64,000 bases of DNA, from NCBI GenBank assembly GCA_964058845.1, contig CAXKVR010000950.1:1-64000 (forward strand), in the 5' to 3' direction. Shown here in pieces: positions 48,686-59,983 of the stretch (position 1 is its first letter; every line of letters begins with the position of its first letter). The DNA is from Carex sylvatica (taxonomy: Eukaryota; Streptophyta; Magnoliopsida; Poales; Cyperaceae). The translations under genes and the position numbers were made by a program. Under the pieces are notes generated by a model. The model was not told where the DNA came from. It ran no database searches and saw nothing but the letters and a program-made list of their open reading frames with translations.

Positions 48686-48718
48686 GTTCCTGAATTAACA
48701 AGTCAAAGTTGAAATTTT
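48686..48718. mobile_element. Continuation of the GGACCGGACGGTCCG element copy 1 after the hAT insertion
   Basis: gttcctgaattaacaagtca followed by aagttgaaatt matches 61815-61842 of copy 2 and follows directly on 42257 once the transposon is removed. Similarity stops at a T run; the right inverted repeat is missing. Confidence 0.8.
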
Positions 48719-50370
48719 TTTTTTTTTTACAATCTTAATTTTGGTTAGATATGTATTAAATTTGAGTTGATTCCAAAGATAGTTTTTCTTTCATCATTCA
48801 ATTTAAAAACTTTAACGGGTAAATAATCAATTCAATTTTAAATTAATTTAATAAAGTTATTATAGAAATCCTTGAAAAATGCAAGTCTTCGATGGTGCAA
48901 AAAAGGCATTAATTAGTAATAATTAATGTCAATTTCAGAGCCCTTAATTCAAATATTTCGAGAGGAGAAAATAAGCGCAGTGCCTTTTCCTTGATGACTT
49001 AATCTAGCTATTTACTTTATTTTCTATGTTTAGTCCCAATTAACAACTTAATTTTCTTGCTTGGGTTGATGTTAGTTGAGTATAAATAATCAAACCTTAT
49101 CAAATGAAAAGTACATTTTATTTTCTTTATCTGCTTTCTTTTTATCTTTATTTATTTTCAATTTTGTAACAAATTGGCATCAATTTATTATTAGAATCTG
49201 GGAGCTAGACCTCCACATTTCTCTTCAAAAAAAATGGAAAGTACAAAATAATCTATATTTGTTTTTATTGAGAAATTCACAATATGAGCACATTGTATTT
49301 TTGTAATCTTGATAAGTACCTGTGTTATTCTTATTATATATTTCGGGTTTTAGTATCTTAATTTGAAACTTCCTCTCAGTTCTCACATTTTGAGTAAAAC
49401 ATTCAAGTCTGCTTTGTCGAAAAAGATTTGTCTCAATCTTTTCACTCATATCTTATCAAATTATTTAATGCGCTTGACTTCAATACATATTGAAATGACT
49501 TCAAACTTCTAATCTAAGTAGTCCAAATTTATGTATTTTGTGAATGATGCATTTTAATACAAAATTTATAATTTAAAAAAATTTAATTTATTATAAAATC
49601 AAACAGTCAAAAAATAAAAAGTAAAAAATTATAAATTTATTTTAATGTATTTATTTTTCGTTAATTTTTGACCGCTTGATTTTATACTAAATTCATTTGA
49701 AAATTAGAAAACTAAAATTTTTTGGAGTTAAAGTTGACCAAAAAAATTGATGAGATCGAGCACCTTAATTATTTCTACTATTTTGATGATAAGTTTTCTT
49801 TTTCGAAGCATGCATGCATGCTACCATACTCTTCTTAATTAAATTCCTGTACTTAATTGAAGGCACCAGACAAATTGTAGATGCAGTCCGCTCTTTGTAT
49901 ATAATTTCCACCTAAAACAAACAAAAATCCACACTTATCCTATACAAAGTAAATTAAATCCAAGGCGTGAACCAACCCTAGCTAGACGAGCCAGCTTTAT
50001 AACCTTCATCTTTAGCAAGTATATATTAGACTTATTTTATTTTGTTCCGATCGAGAAGTTAAGATTGTATGCTATTGGGACGTCAGACATAATTTTACAA
50101 AATTCTAATTACAAGCATGTTGTATTAAATTATCCTCGTAAAAAAAAATTACAAGAAAAATATATTCAAATTCGCATTTATTTTAGTTGGTCATGCCGAT
50201 AATATAGAGTTAATTTTGTCCCGATTACACTGCAGTTTGTAATTTTAAATTAAAATTATTTGTAACATATTAATTAAATGTTCTTAAATCAGCTGAGACT
50301 CAATTAAATTTGAGTCTGATGGGCTCCTTTTCTCCTTTTCTGTACGATCCGCTTTAAGATTCAAATTATC
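48719..50370. other. AT-rich, no gene; possible degenerate MITE near 49.5-49.75 kb
   Basis: At 49500-49740 an imperfect inverted arrangement (ttataaaatcaaacagtcaa against ttttgaccgcttgattttat) with a gtgaatgatgcat segment recalls the 27.5- and 34.4-kb MITEs. Otherwise nothing is recognised. Confidence 0.4.
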
Positions 50371-50913
50371 TTGCCTCATACTATATAATAATTAAGATTC
50401 TTACACATGAGGTTATGGTTAAACGGGGTTTTCATTGTGATCTTGCGTGTGTGATGTACTCTATGAACTAGTGGAGAATGCATTTTATTTGTTTTTTCAA
50501 TGCAATTATGCTACACAAGTGTGGGTATGCATGGAATCATTGGTGCAATTGGATGTTTCAGCAGATAGGTTGTGGGAGGCATCTTGGAGTAGTTACAAGA
50601 TGGTGGGCAGGGAGTCTAAACGGGTATGGATGGCCCGAGTTATGATTGTTCTATGGGGTGTGTGGAAACAACGGAATGCATATATTTTCAGGCATCATGC
50701 AAACCTCCATGGCTGTTGGCACGTGATATCAAGGAAGAGACAGAAATGTGGTTGAAATGTTGTAGAGATGCAGCTATACTTGGTTGAGGGAAGGGGAGGG
50801 GGGGGGGGGGGGGGGGTTGTTCTTTTATTTTTATTTTTTCTTTAGATTCTGAAGTTGTAAACACATTTATTATTGTACACCTGGTAGTCGCTACCTAGAT
50901 ATCAAAAAAAAAA
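50371..50913 (+). mobile_element. 5'-truncated LINE with poly(A) tail
   Basis: Flanked by an exact 15-bp target duplication aagattcaaattatc (50356-50370 and 50914-50928). It ends in a poly(A) run directly before the right duplication, as target-primed reverse transcription leaves. The coding 3' end of the reverse transcriptase protein is still visible. A run of about 20 G near 50800 lies after the stop codon. Confidence 0.88.
50435..50757 (+). pseudogene. C-terminal remnant of a LINE reverse transcriptase (zf-RVT region)
   Basis: Reads CDVLYELVENAFYLFFQCNY, then VWVCMESL and a Trp-rich tail MIVLWGVWKQRNAYIF. This fits the zinc-binding reverse transcriptase domain and following helix common in plant LINEs and in RT-derived fragments. 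The expected second Cys of the first pair is changed (Tyr in CDVLYELVE). The polymerase domain is missing. Confidence 0.8.
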
Positions 50914-51077
50914 AAGATTCAAATTATCACTCTATAAAGGTCATGTAAATTTGTAGGTTAGTTTTTTTGTGTGATTAATCTAATAGTGTTCACAATTTTT
51001 AAATGATTCTCTTATTTCAGTTCTTTAATCCTTGTTATATAGGCTTCCAGAGTTCTACCCGTCTATGTTTACATTGA

Positions 51078-51226
51078 GGGCATGTTCGGCTCACTATCGG
51101 GAATGGGTGTAGGCATAGGAATTGAACTTCTTTTTACTGTTTCTGTGGGAAAATAAAAATTCAGTTCAGTTCAGTTGAACTGTATTTTTATTTTCCCACG
51201 CGAACAGTAACAGAGCTGAACATGCC
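51078..51226. mobile_element. Small MITE, TIR gggcatgttcggctc
   Basis: A 149-bp sequence with ends gggcatgttcggctc and gagctgaacatgcc. Its centre is palindromic (gggaaaataaaaattcagtt mirrored by aactgtatttttattttccc). Confidence 0.7.
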
Positions 51227-54200
51227 ATGAATGAATGAATCATAAGTAATAAACTATACATTGTTTTGTATAAAATATTTGCTAATATTTGAGACTTTGG
51301 AGGAAACTTATGAAGGTAGAGAAGTTTTAATTAATTTTCTAGGAGTTCATAATTAAGTTTCCACATGTGCAATACATATTGAGTAAATGAATCAATTAAA
51401 CTGTGCTTTTGTCATTACAAATGAAAATGAACATACTAATTTATTCTCTGAATATTTTTCTTGAAAGAGAATTGTCGAGGTCATGAGTCCTCCTTATTCT
51501 ATTAATATGGATACTAGGAGTGTCTAGTTACAAATTAAAATTGTTTTTAAAGAAAAAGAAAATAAAAAAAGATATTGAAAGGAAAGAAGAAAAAAAATGT
51601 TATGCCAAAAAATATGAATTAATTGTTGAATAGGACTGCCAAGTCCAATCATGATCTCTTAGGTAGAGAACCCACGGATCGGTGAATTGCTCAAAAACTT
51701 TGTCCCAATGAAGGAGTAGCTAGGAGCCTGAAGAAAGTTAATGCATATATATATATATATATATATATATAAGAAATATTTGTAGGTTGCTAGCTGTAGC
51801 AACTTCGATGCCTTGTCAGCTATTGTGGCCTGGGGAGCAGGCTAGGGGGTCGCATAAGATAAAATTCTGATATGATTTCTGATCGATCTAAATGGTCTGA
51901 TCTAAGTTATGATTGGCTGAGACATATTTAGATCTGCACTAATCTTAACTGTGCAGTGAATTTATACCGATTGTACCATTATCAACACAGATCTTAGCAA
52001 AGATTTAACAATTTAAATTAGAAGAACCTCTGTCCCTAAATTGTTAAGTTTCATATGCAAATTAATACTATCAAAATTTCAAATATCTACATTTTTTATT
52101 GTGAACTTAACAGATATTTTCAAATAACAATTTTAGATGTAGTGGGAGGAATACGTACAGTAAAATTTAACACTTCATTGAGACATTCCAACTTATTTCT
52201 TGTTCTATTATTTTAGAAATTTGCACAAATTAAAATTTCATGACTTCTCTGTTTAGTTGGAACAAACTCATTCATGGTGTGTCCATTGTTGGTTATACTC
52301 CCTTCTATCTGTTTAAAATTATTGTTCCCAATATAACATCACATATTAATTTAAGAAGAAATAAATTTCTTTAATCATCAAAGAAATTCAATTTCATTAT
52401 ATGAACCTTGAGGCCTTTAGTAAGGTGGTCTCAATATTTCACTATAAATATCTAGCTATGTTATACTTACAGTACCGTACAACTTTATTCAATCCCTCCA
52501 AGGGTCAAGTGAAAAGAAAAAGAAAAAAAAAACAAAGTCCAACCGACACAGTCATAAATGAGAAGAATGTTAATTTATAGGAAAAGTGGATTTACCTTAG
52601 TCAGGTGCCAAAATGACCTTTTTACTCTAAGCACTTGCTTCTATCCATAACTTAGGACCTACCTTTAGGTACGGTCGTTCATTATTTTTTTACCGTATAT
52701 TTTCAGGATTTTTTTGAGCAGGAAACAAAGAGGTGGCATAGTTGTCAGATTGCAGGGCATGTCAGTCTCGTAAAAGAAAGAAAGAAGAGTGAATCCGAAT
52801 CTCAAATGTTATGCAAAAGCAGGGCGAACCGGCCGAACTCACAGATGGAATTTCACAGGGTATACGTACTCTATTTTTCAGGGAATAGGAGTCTAGTTTA
52901 TTGTATTTATGCAAAGGCTAGGGTGTGATTCCAGTATTTGTATGTAAACGATTTTGATAAATTGAAAGCCTACCGACACTTTTCGAAAATAATAATAATA
53001 ATAAAAAAAATAGAAAAGGAATAAATAAAATGAGTTGTCAAAGGATACTAACAGGTGTCTACACGGGAAGCCCTAAAATAAATTCATTTATTTTATTAAT
53101 TACTTAATTTGCACTAGTAAGAAAATAATAAATTTAATATTATTATTTCCCAAGAGATAGAAAATGGGTTGCACCAAATAATATAGTAATCCAGAGTAGA
53201 TAAAACAATGTTACGTTTATATTGGTTTGGTTAATTTGGAGCTGTACCAAACTAGTAAAGATGCTAACAAGTAAATAAATAGAGTCAGGGGTGCGTATCC
53301 TCTGAGACATCTTAACTTTTGCGTGACCGACGTGTCGGGTGCCTATTCGGAGGTGATGTAGAGATCAGTATTATGTGTGCTTTGAGATTCGTGCATAACA
53401 TATTTAAACAGTTGGGATTTTCAATAAAGTCACGCATGCAAAGTTTGAGATATCTGCATTGCAGGCTGTAAATGAATTCAAAGTTTTAGCTATATGTATA
53501 TTCTTTATTTCTTGGATGATATGACAGGGTCGCCACTTATTTGATCCTTTCAATGGCCGGCACTTAACTGACACTTTCACGATGTGCCGCCAAAATTAAT
53601 ACCACTCTTATCATTTTGACACAGAATTTGTTACTTAAGCAATTTTATTTAGAGAAGAAAAAGATATCGACTTCCACTGTACGAACTCCCAAGTCGTTGA
53701 CAGATTTATATATATGTGGCACATGAAAATACTCGTTATAATAATTTGATACCACAACTATTTAATTATAAAATTAAGAAAATCTTCTAGAAGCAGTTCT
53801 ATGCTATTGACATTTTTTTTGCCACATATATATCAGTTCAATCAAATTACATATGACTATTTATTATATTTGCACGCATGTACGGTGATCAGTGGAGTCT
53901 TAGAGAAGGCTATTTTGTCGTAATCTTTTTGTTATATAGAATTCATACAACAAGCTGCAAACATTTATATGAGGAGTTTCATACTATATTGAATTCGTAT
54001 AACATTATTACATTTACAGATGACTTTTTTAGGGGAATTTTTTTATTCTAATTCTATGATGCTCTATTTAAAATCATTGAATTTTTCAGTATTGACACAA
54101 ACAAATACTCAATTTTGATGCAACAAGGTTCATTCATATATACTAGTTTTGATTTAATTCTACTTGTTTAGTGGCTTCTGTCCTTTCTCATATTTTAGCT

Positions 54201-55940
54201 ATAAAGCTCACTTTTTAGAATTTAAAAAAAAAAAAGGCGTGAAAAGGCCCAATTCATTATCTCAAACTATTCATTAAAAACTACAACTCAGAGAAATAAA
54301 GCCCAACTAAAATAACCCAGGGGATACATCTAACTTACCCATAATAAAATGCAGTCCAATAGTAGTTTAAAGCTATCTATTCAATGCAAACTGAAGCAAC
54401 GCAACAACATTAATTGCTGAGGTATATAATAAGGCCACAATTAACAGAGGGATTCAAAGCATCTATAGTTGCTCGGGAGTCGTGAGACTGATGAAGGTGC
54501 CGATACATGTCGATTGGAGCTTTTGCAAGGAAACTCAGCATGCTCACCAGTTATTAGCTAACATGAGAAGAACATGCGGTTTCAACGGATGTACTTGGAA
54601 CTCAACCTTAAAAAATATGCTTAAGGGCCATGCCAGCTTCCAAGAAAAACAAATTGTGTTCAGTTATGAGGCATTTTGTAGCATCCTAATCTTCATAACC
54701 ATAAACTTCTGGAATACCCCTCCATTGGTATGACTTGTGAGTGGAAATGTGGAATTTGTGTTTATTAAAAAAAAAATTGATAAAAAAAGGAGGAATATGA
54801 GCAGTAGAAATTTAAGTTGAGGCAATTGTGCCATTTACCAGTTGGAGCAAAGAGAATTACATCAAAATGTCTGAAGGTGGTACAGTTGATTTCAACCGGT
54901 CTACTCGGATACTTCTTCGTATCCGTGTCGGACATGTATCCGATACCGATACGCGTCCGATACGTATTCCGATTCGTATCACTATACCACTACACCAACT
55001 CATTTTTATTGATAAAATAGAGTAGCTATGGTATTTAATGTATGATTGGGTCATCTTTGAAGGAAAGTTTGCAATAACCCGAACAAACTTAAGTATCTCA
55101 ATCGCTGTTCCTGGAAATTAAATATGCACATAAAACCTTTTAGGTTTTCATGCTTCATAGAAAGGCCCTTAGGAGATGGGAAAGTGACCGATTGACCCCA
55201 TAAGCTCCTGAGAAAATTTTACATTTTCAATAATATCCTTCTGACCTTATAGAGTAATCCAAAATCCAAATAAATGGTATATAAGCACATATATAAACAT
55301 TATTAACTTACCTATAAACCCAGAAAAATCTCAATAAATTCCTACAGAGCCCAATTAACTCCAATACATCTATATAAACATTATAAACTCCACAAAAATA
55401 ATATTATTGAATATATTATTCATTTATTTTGCTACGTACGATAAGTTATTATCAAATATCAATAATAATAATATTGAATATGTAAAGTATCACTGAACAT
55501 GAATAAAACCAAAGAAAAATGATCAATAAATATTGGATGCATTACTTCCATTTTTTCTACAGATGTCACTAGTTTAGATTTTAAAGAGAAGTGTCGGAAC
55601 CCATGAGTTATTGCATCTAAATATACAACGATAGTAAAATTAATAAACAAGGAGTTTCAAAATTTTCCTCATTTCTTAGTTAGACTAGAGTGGAGTTACA
55701 AACTGACAGCAGAGAGAGATTAGAAAATCAATGCATTCATTAACTCTAAGAACCTTTTCAGACTTCTTTCTTCTCCCAAAAAAGTTCAACTACTTTCTTA
55801 AATTTCTTTAAAACTCCATTTAAAACAGAATAATTTTCTTTAAATAAATTAAAAATACAATGAACAATTGTTAGATTTGAAAGGAAAAAGAACTACGCTT
55901 GTATTAAAAATACAATGAACTAATCACCAATAACAACTAG
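51227..55940. other. Gene-poor 4.7 kb
   Basis: Contains a (TA)n run at 51747-51771 and a cluster of gtatccg/cggatac motifs at 54905-54985. An 83-codon plus-strand frame at 54482-54733 shows no recognisable domain. No gene is supported. Confidence 0.45.
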
Positions 55941-57308
55941 GGTTACTTGATAACCGGAAATATAGAGTGTCCGGTTATTAAGTAACCAAAAATGAGTTCT
56001 GTTATTAAGGTGGATTTGTTTTATTAATAAATCAGAATAAAAGAAGATGCCACCGTCTCCTTTGGTCAAAGCAGGCGAAAACTGAGAATTCAAATAATTT
56101 TTTGATTCCATACGTAGTCGGCAGTTTTCAGAGTATGTTGATGGACATCAGATTTATTTATCTGATAAGTTTCATGATAATTTAATTTGCTTTAAAATTC
56201 ATGCACATAAAAATTAATATAAGCACATGAATATTAAAACGTAACAGATCTTAAAACATATATCGGATGTGTAGCTCATTTAGGGGTGTAAATGGATCAG
56301 ATATTATCTGATTTCGTCCGGATTTGAATTCATAAAATTATCTAAATTATCCGATCCGTATCTGTATTTGGGAATATCTGTATCCGTATTTAAAAAATAT
56401 CAGTATTTGTCCGATATCCGATCCGTATTCGAGTCGGATACGGATCTTCGGTGACCTGGATGAATGAATTAGGAGGTGCTTATGAACCGAATCCTCCAAC
56501 TCAATTTTTAAATAGTAACTACTTGTGCAATGGGCTTAAGGGGTGTAAACAGTTGGATACGAATCGGACAGTGGTCTTACTGTATTCGTTATAATTTTTT
56601 GAATACAGATATAGATATGGATAGTCTCGGATATCGGACAGATACCGATATTTTTCATAATTAGCTTGTTGATTACAAAATATCTATTATATTATTAAAA
56701 TATTAGTCACTAATTATGTCATGGTGTTATATTGTTCATCAAAATATATATCTATATACAATTTAATAAATTAATTTAAGAACATACAACACATTTGTTT
56801 TGGTTTAAAAGTGTAAACAGTCGGATATGTATAGTTAAAAGTCTTACCGTATCTTTATCCGTTATAATTTTTCGGATACGGATAGTCTCAAATACAGATA
56901 CAGATCAGATAATTTAGATAATTTTCTGAATTTAGATCCGGACGAAATTGGATAATATCCAATCCATTTACACCCCTAAATGAGCTACACATCCGATATA
57001 TGTTTTAAGATCTGTTACGTTTTAATATTCATGTGCTTATATTAATTTTTATGTGCACGAATTTTAAAAAAAATTAACTTGTCATGAAACTTATCAGATA
57101 AATAAATCTAATGTCCATCACATACTCTGTTCTCAATTGAAACTGCCGACTATGTATGGAATAAAAAATTATTTGAATTCTCAGTCTTCTGCTGCTTTGA
57201 CCAAAGGAGACGGTGGCATCTTCTTTTATTCTGATTTATTAATAAAAAAAAACCCACCTTTCCGGTTGCTTAATAACCGAACTCATATTTCCGGTTACCA
57301 AGTAATCG
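55941..57308. mobile_element. Long-arm foldback element, 1.37 kb
   Basis: Two arms of about 340 bp (55941-56285 and 56975-57308) are inverted copies at high identity, including gccaccgtctcctttggtca/tgaccaaaggagacggtggc and catatatcggatgtgtagct. The 690-bp centre starts and ends with taggggtgtaaatgga and its complement and is rich in ggatac/gtatcc motifs, like a hAT-type MITE. Small frames in each arm are mirror translations. No coding function. Confidence 0.85.
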
Positions 57309-57633
57309 GATATTTTTTTCATTTTTGAGAATTGAGTGACCGGAAAGAACATCAACATCCGGCTGTTTAGTAACTGGAAGGGATATTTTTGAAACTGAGT
57401 AGATTTCGTAATTTTTTTTTTTATATTTATAAAATTTTTGGAACAACTTATTCATAATAAAGTCCAACTAGATTTGTAAAATATATATTAGTGACGAATC
57501 TGAAGAGGAGATGTTTTGAAAAGTAAATTCCAAACAAAATTAGAGATAGAGTGTTAATGCAAGTTATTTTTTTTCTTATATATGTAAATAGAGAGATTTT
57601 GGTTAACTAATTGTCTTTCTTTGTTGTTTACAT

Positions 57634-57804
57634 TAGTGTTGTAAATAGCGGTATGCACTCGTCGGATGGATTTGATATCACCAAGCGATCAATAAAAAAT
57701 AATCGAAAATAACTGGTCATAATCAGAAATAATCAGCCGATTAATCTGAAAAATCTGTGGTGGTTTGATCACCACCAATGACACGGCTATTTTTTGCAAC
57801 ACTG
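57634..57804. mobile_element. 171-bp hAT MITE with exact 8-bp target duplication
   Basis: Ends tagtgttgtaaatagc and gctattttttgcaacactg form an inverted pair. Perfect direct repeats gtttacat lie at 57626-57633 and 57805-57812. Confidence 0.8.
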
Positions 57805-57909
57805 GTTTACATCATTATCTTCTTTTTGTGCATGTCGTTTTGTGCTCGATGTCTACGCTGCAAATCGTTACACACATGAATTAGTTCTTCACGGGTGGAA
57901 TTCAAAGTT

Positions 57910-57963
57910 TTTTTTTTTTTTTGAAGTATTGGCAGCGGCTGCCAATAATAAAATTTTATTGAA
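57910..57963 (-). mobile_element. Tiny LINE/SINE 3'-tail insertion
   Basis: A 54-bp insert beginning with a T run (poly(A) of a minus-strand copy), flanked by a 17-bp direct repeat gggtggaattcaaagtt at 57893-57909 and 57964-57980. Size and structure fit an extremely 5'-truncated retroposition event. Confidence 0.75.
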
Positions 57964-57980
57964 GGGTGGAATTCAAAGTT

Positions 57981-59116
57981 GTGGATGGAAATGCCACCGA
58001 ATTGGGTGACTCCATTATCTTTTACAGTAAGACAAACGTTTTAAGGAAAGGTTAATTATTACTAATGCAAATATTTCATTCAAGAAATATAAATAAGAGC
58101 TAAAGCACTGAACGTGCTTAGATAGTAAATGTATATTTTGTAAAGTAAATCATTTATTGATCGAAGTGTTTGATTTTAAAGAAGGATTTCAATGTCGATA
58201 TGGTGACGGTGCTAATCGGCACCAATAATATTACATTGCAAATAATTATTTTTAATACTTATAACATAATTATTTAATTAGATAAATTGTATATATTATG
58301 CAATGTGCATACATAAAAAATTATATATTTTAATTTATTTTGGAATGCTTTAAGAGCTTATACAATGAAGGGATCAAATTTTGATAATTTAATTACCTTA
58401 ATGGATATTAAAATACGGGCAGCATTTCCTAATTTTTCAAAGCTTCCGTCATCGTTATGCTGGTGCGAACATGTACAAGAGTTTTAAGTGTAAACACTTT
58501 TATCAATGTGAATTTAGAGCTCAATAAATGTGAACACTACAACAAGTATGAAACAAGTTGTAACAGTGTAAATATAAGTGTTGTTTTGCAGGCTCATACT
58601 GGCTTTGAATCAGGGTGTCATGTACTCCCCAACATGATCAGCCAATATAAATGGTGCAGTCTGGCTTCTTCTCTAAGTGCGATGACAATTCATGTCTTTT
58701 ATTAATAATTTGAATATATCTATATTAGAAAATCACGTGACCCACCAGTCAGCTAATTTTTAGTTAACTCATATATTGTTAATGTTGTTAATGTGTACTT
58801 TTATCTTTTCTTTCTTCATTTATGTCTGCACTTTGTACTATATATATTGATGAATATATTTTCGATACAAATCTACGGATAATTTCGCAAAAAAGGAAAT
58901 TTCTATTTGAATATCATAAATATACTCCATATAGAAAATTTCCTATTTCAAGCGCGTGCTGTGGTACGTATTTCTGTCTCGTCAATGTTTCAGGGCACTA
59001 AAGAAGTAATTAAATTTCCATGCAGGGATTCATTTGTAATTGTGTTCTTTTTTATAGTATTAGTTTTGTTTAATATCTGAGTAGCACCGCCACTTCAAGG
59101 CCACTGCTCTTTTGAT
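57981..59116. other. Upstream region of the KNOX exon
   Basis: About 1.1 kb presumed to hold promoter sequence of the KNOX gene. AT-rich; no element ends or genes recognised. Confidence 0.45.
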
Positions 59117-59137
59117 TTGATCTGGAAAAGAAAGCCA

Positions 59138-59140
<3 letters not shown>

Positions 59141-59176
<36 letters not shown>

Positions 59177-59216
59177 CTCTCTCTCTCTTCCTCTCCCTCT
59201 CTCAGTTTCTCTTTCT
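59141..59216. repeat. (AC)n and (CT)n microsatellites in the KNOX leader
   Basis: About 28 bp of (ac)n, then ctctctctctct and related CT-rich sequence, about 230-300 bp before the KNOX start codon. CT-rich leaders are common in plant transcripts. Confidence 0.9.
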
Positions 59217-59436
59217 GTCTCTCAAGGTTTCTTTGGGTTGCAGCCCCTTGCCTTTTCCCCATGTCACCATCTCTCCCTCCTCGCCTTCCAATGATAACTT
59301 AACCCTTTCTCCTTTAGGCAGAACAAGAAATACCTTAACTTTTCAACCTTTCTCCTTTATCCTTTCTCTTCTCCCAAAACCTTGCCTTCCTTAATTTCTT
59401 CTCTCCCCAACGAGAGGAATAGAGAGGCAGAAACCA

Positions 59437-59765
59437 ATGGAAGAGATCTCCCACCAGTTTGGAGCTACCAACACTAACCCATGGGGCTCTCTCATGTACT
59501 CTTTCACATCTCCTCATACCACTCAAACTAACAACCCTAACATACCAAATCCAAATGCACTAGTTGCATCTCCTACTCCTTTAAGCGTTGCAATACCACT
59601 TGCATTGAACAGTACAACTCAGTAGCTGCACCTGCCAGTAAAGAAACCTCTTCTTCTTCCTCCCCTTTCCAGATCGTGCCTACTGAGGTTGAAGCCATCA
59701 AGGCTAAGATCATATCTCATCCGCACTATACTTCTCTCCTCGCTGCCTACTTAGATTGCCAAAAG
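59437..59765 (+). CDS. Class I KNOX homeobox gene, first exon (partial gene, frameshift)
   Basis: KNOX1 proteins are TALE-homeodomain transcription factors that keep shoot meristem cells undifferentiated. The exon starts MEEISHQFGATNTNPWGSLM and continues through SVAIPLALNSTT, then, one base out of phase, AAPASKETSSSSSPF and the start of the KNOX1 domain, EVEAIKAKIISHPHYTSLLA followed by AYLDCQK. Start, Pro-Trp, LALN, Ser run and KNOX1 domain have the same order as maize Knotted1. In the start-codon frame translation stops at TAG 59623-59625; one missing T in ACTCAG near 59619 would repair the frame (110 codons). The exon ends at AAG|GCATAT, where KNOX genes split, but the donor is GC instead of GT. 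No later KNOX domain, ELK or homeobox exon lies before the window end, so the gene continues outside or is truncated. Confidence 0.85.
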
Positions 59766-59983
59766 GCATATACCTTCTTTCTTTTATACATAAGTTGTAC
59801 TTGATCGATATGATACTGACTTAACTAAAATTATGCCAACTTTGATCACAGCAGTACAATATGATAATTCCTTCTATTTCTAGAAACTTGGAAAGACGGT
59901 TTTTGATTGATGCTAAAATGTTCTAGCATCAGTGCTATTTTTATATTTTTCATCTCTCTGTTAGCATAGCTACTACTAAATAG

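Noticed and set aside
48099..48712. Frames of 77-120 codons on both strands
   Set aside because: They lie in the gggtcgggt array at the right end of the hAT element and are repeat translations.
54482..54733. 83-codon plus-strand frame
   Set aside because: No recognisable domain, no neighbours and an AT-rich surrounding; insufficient to call a gene.
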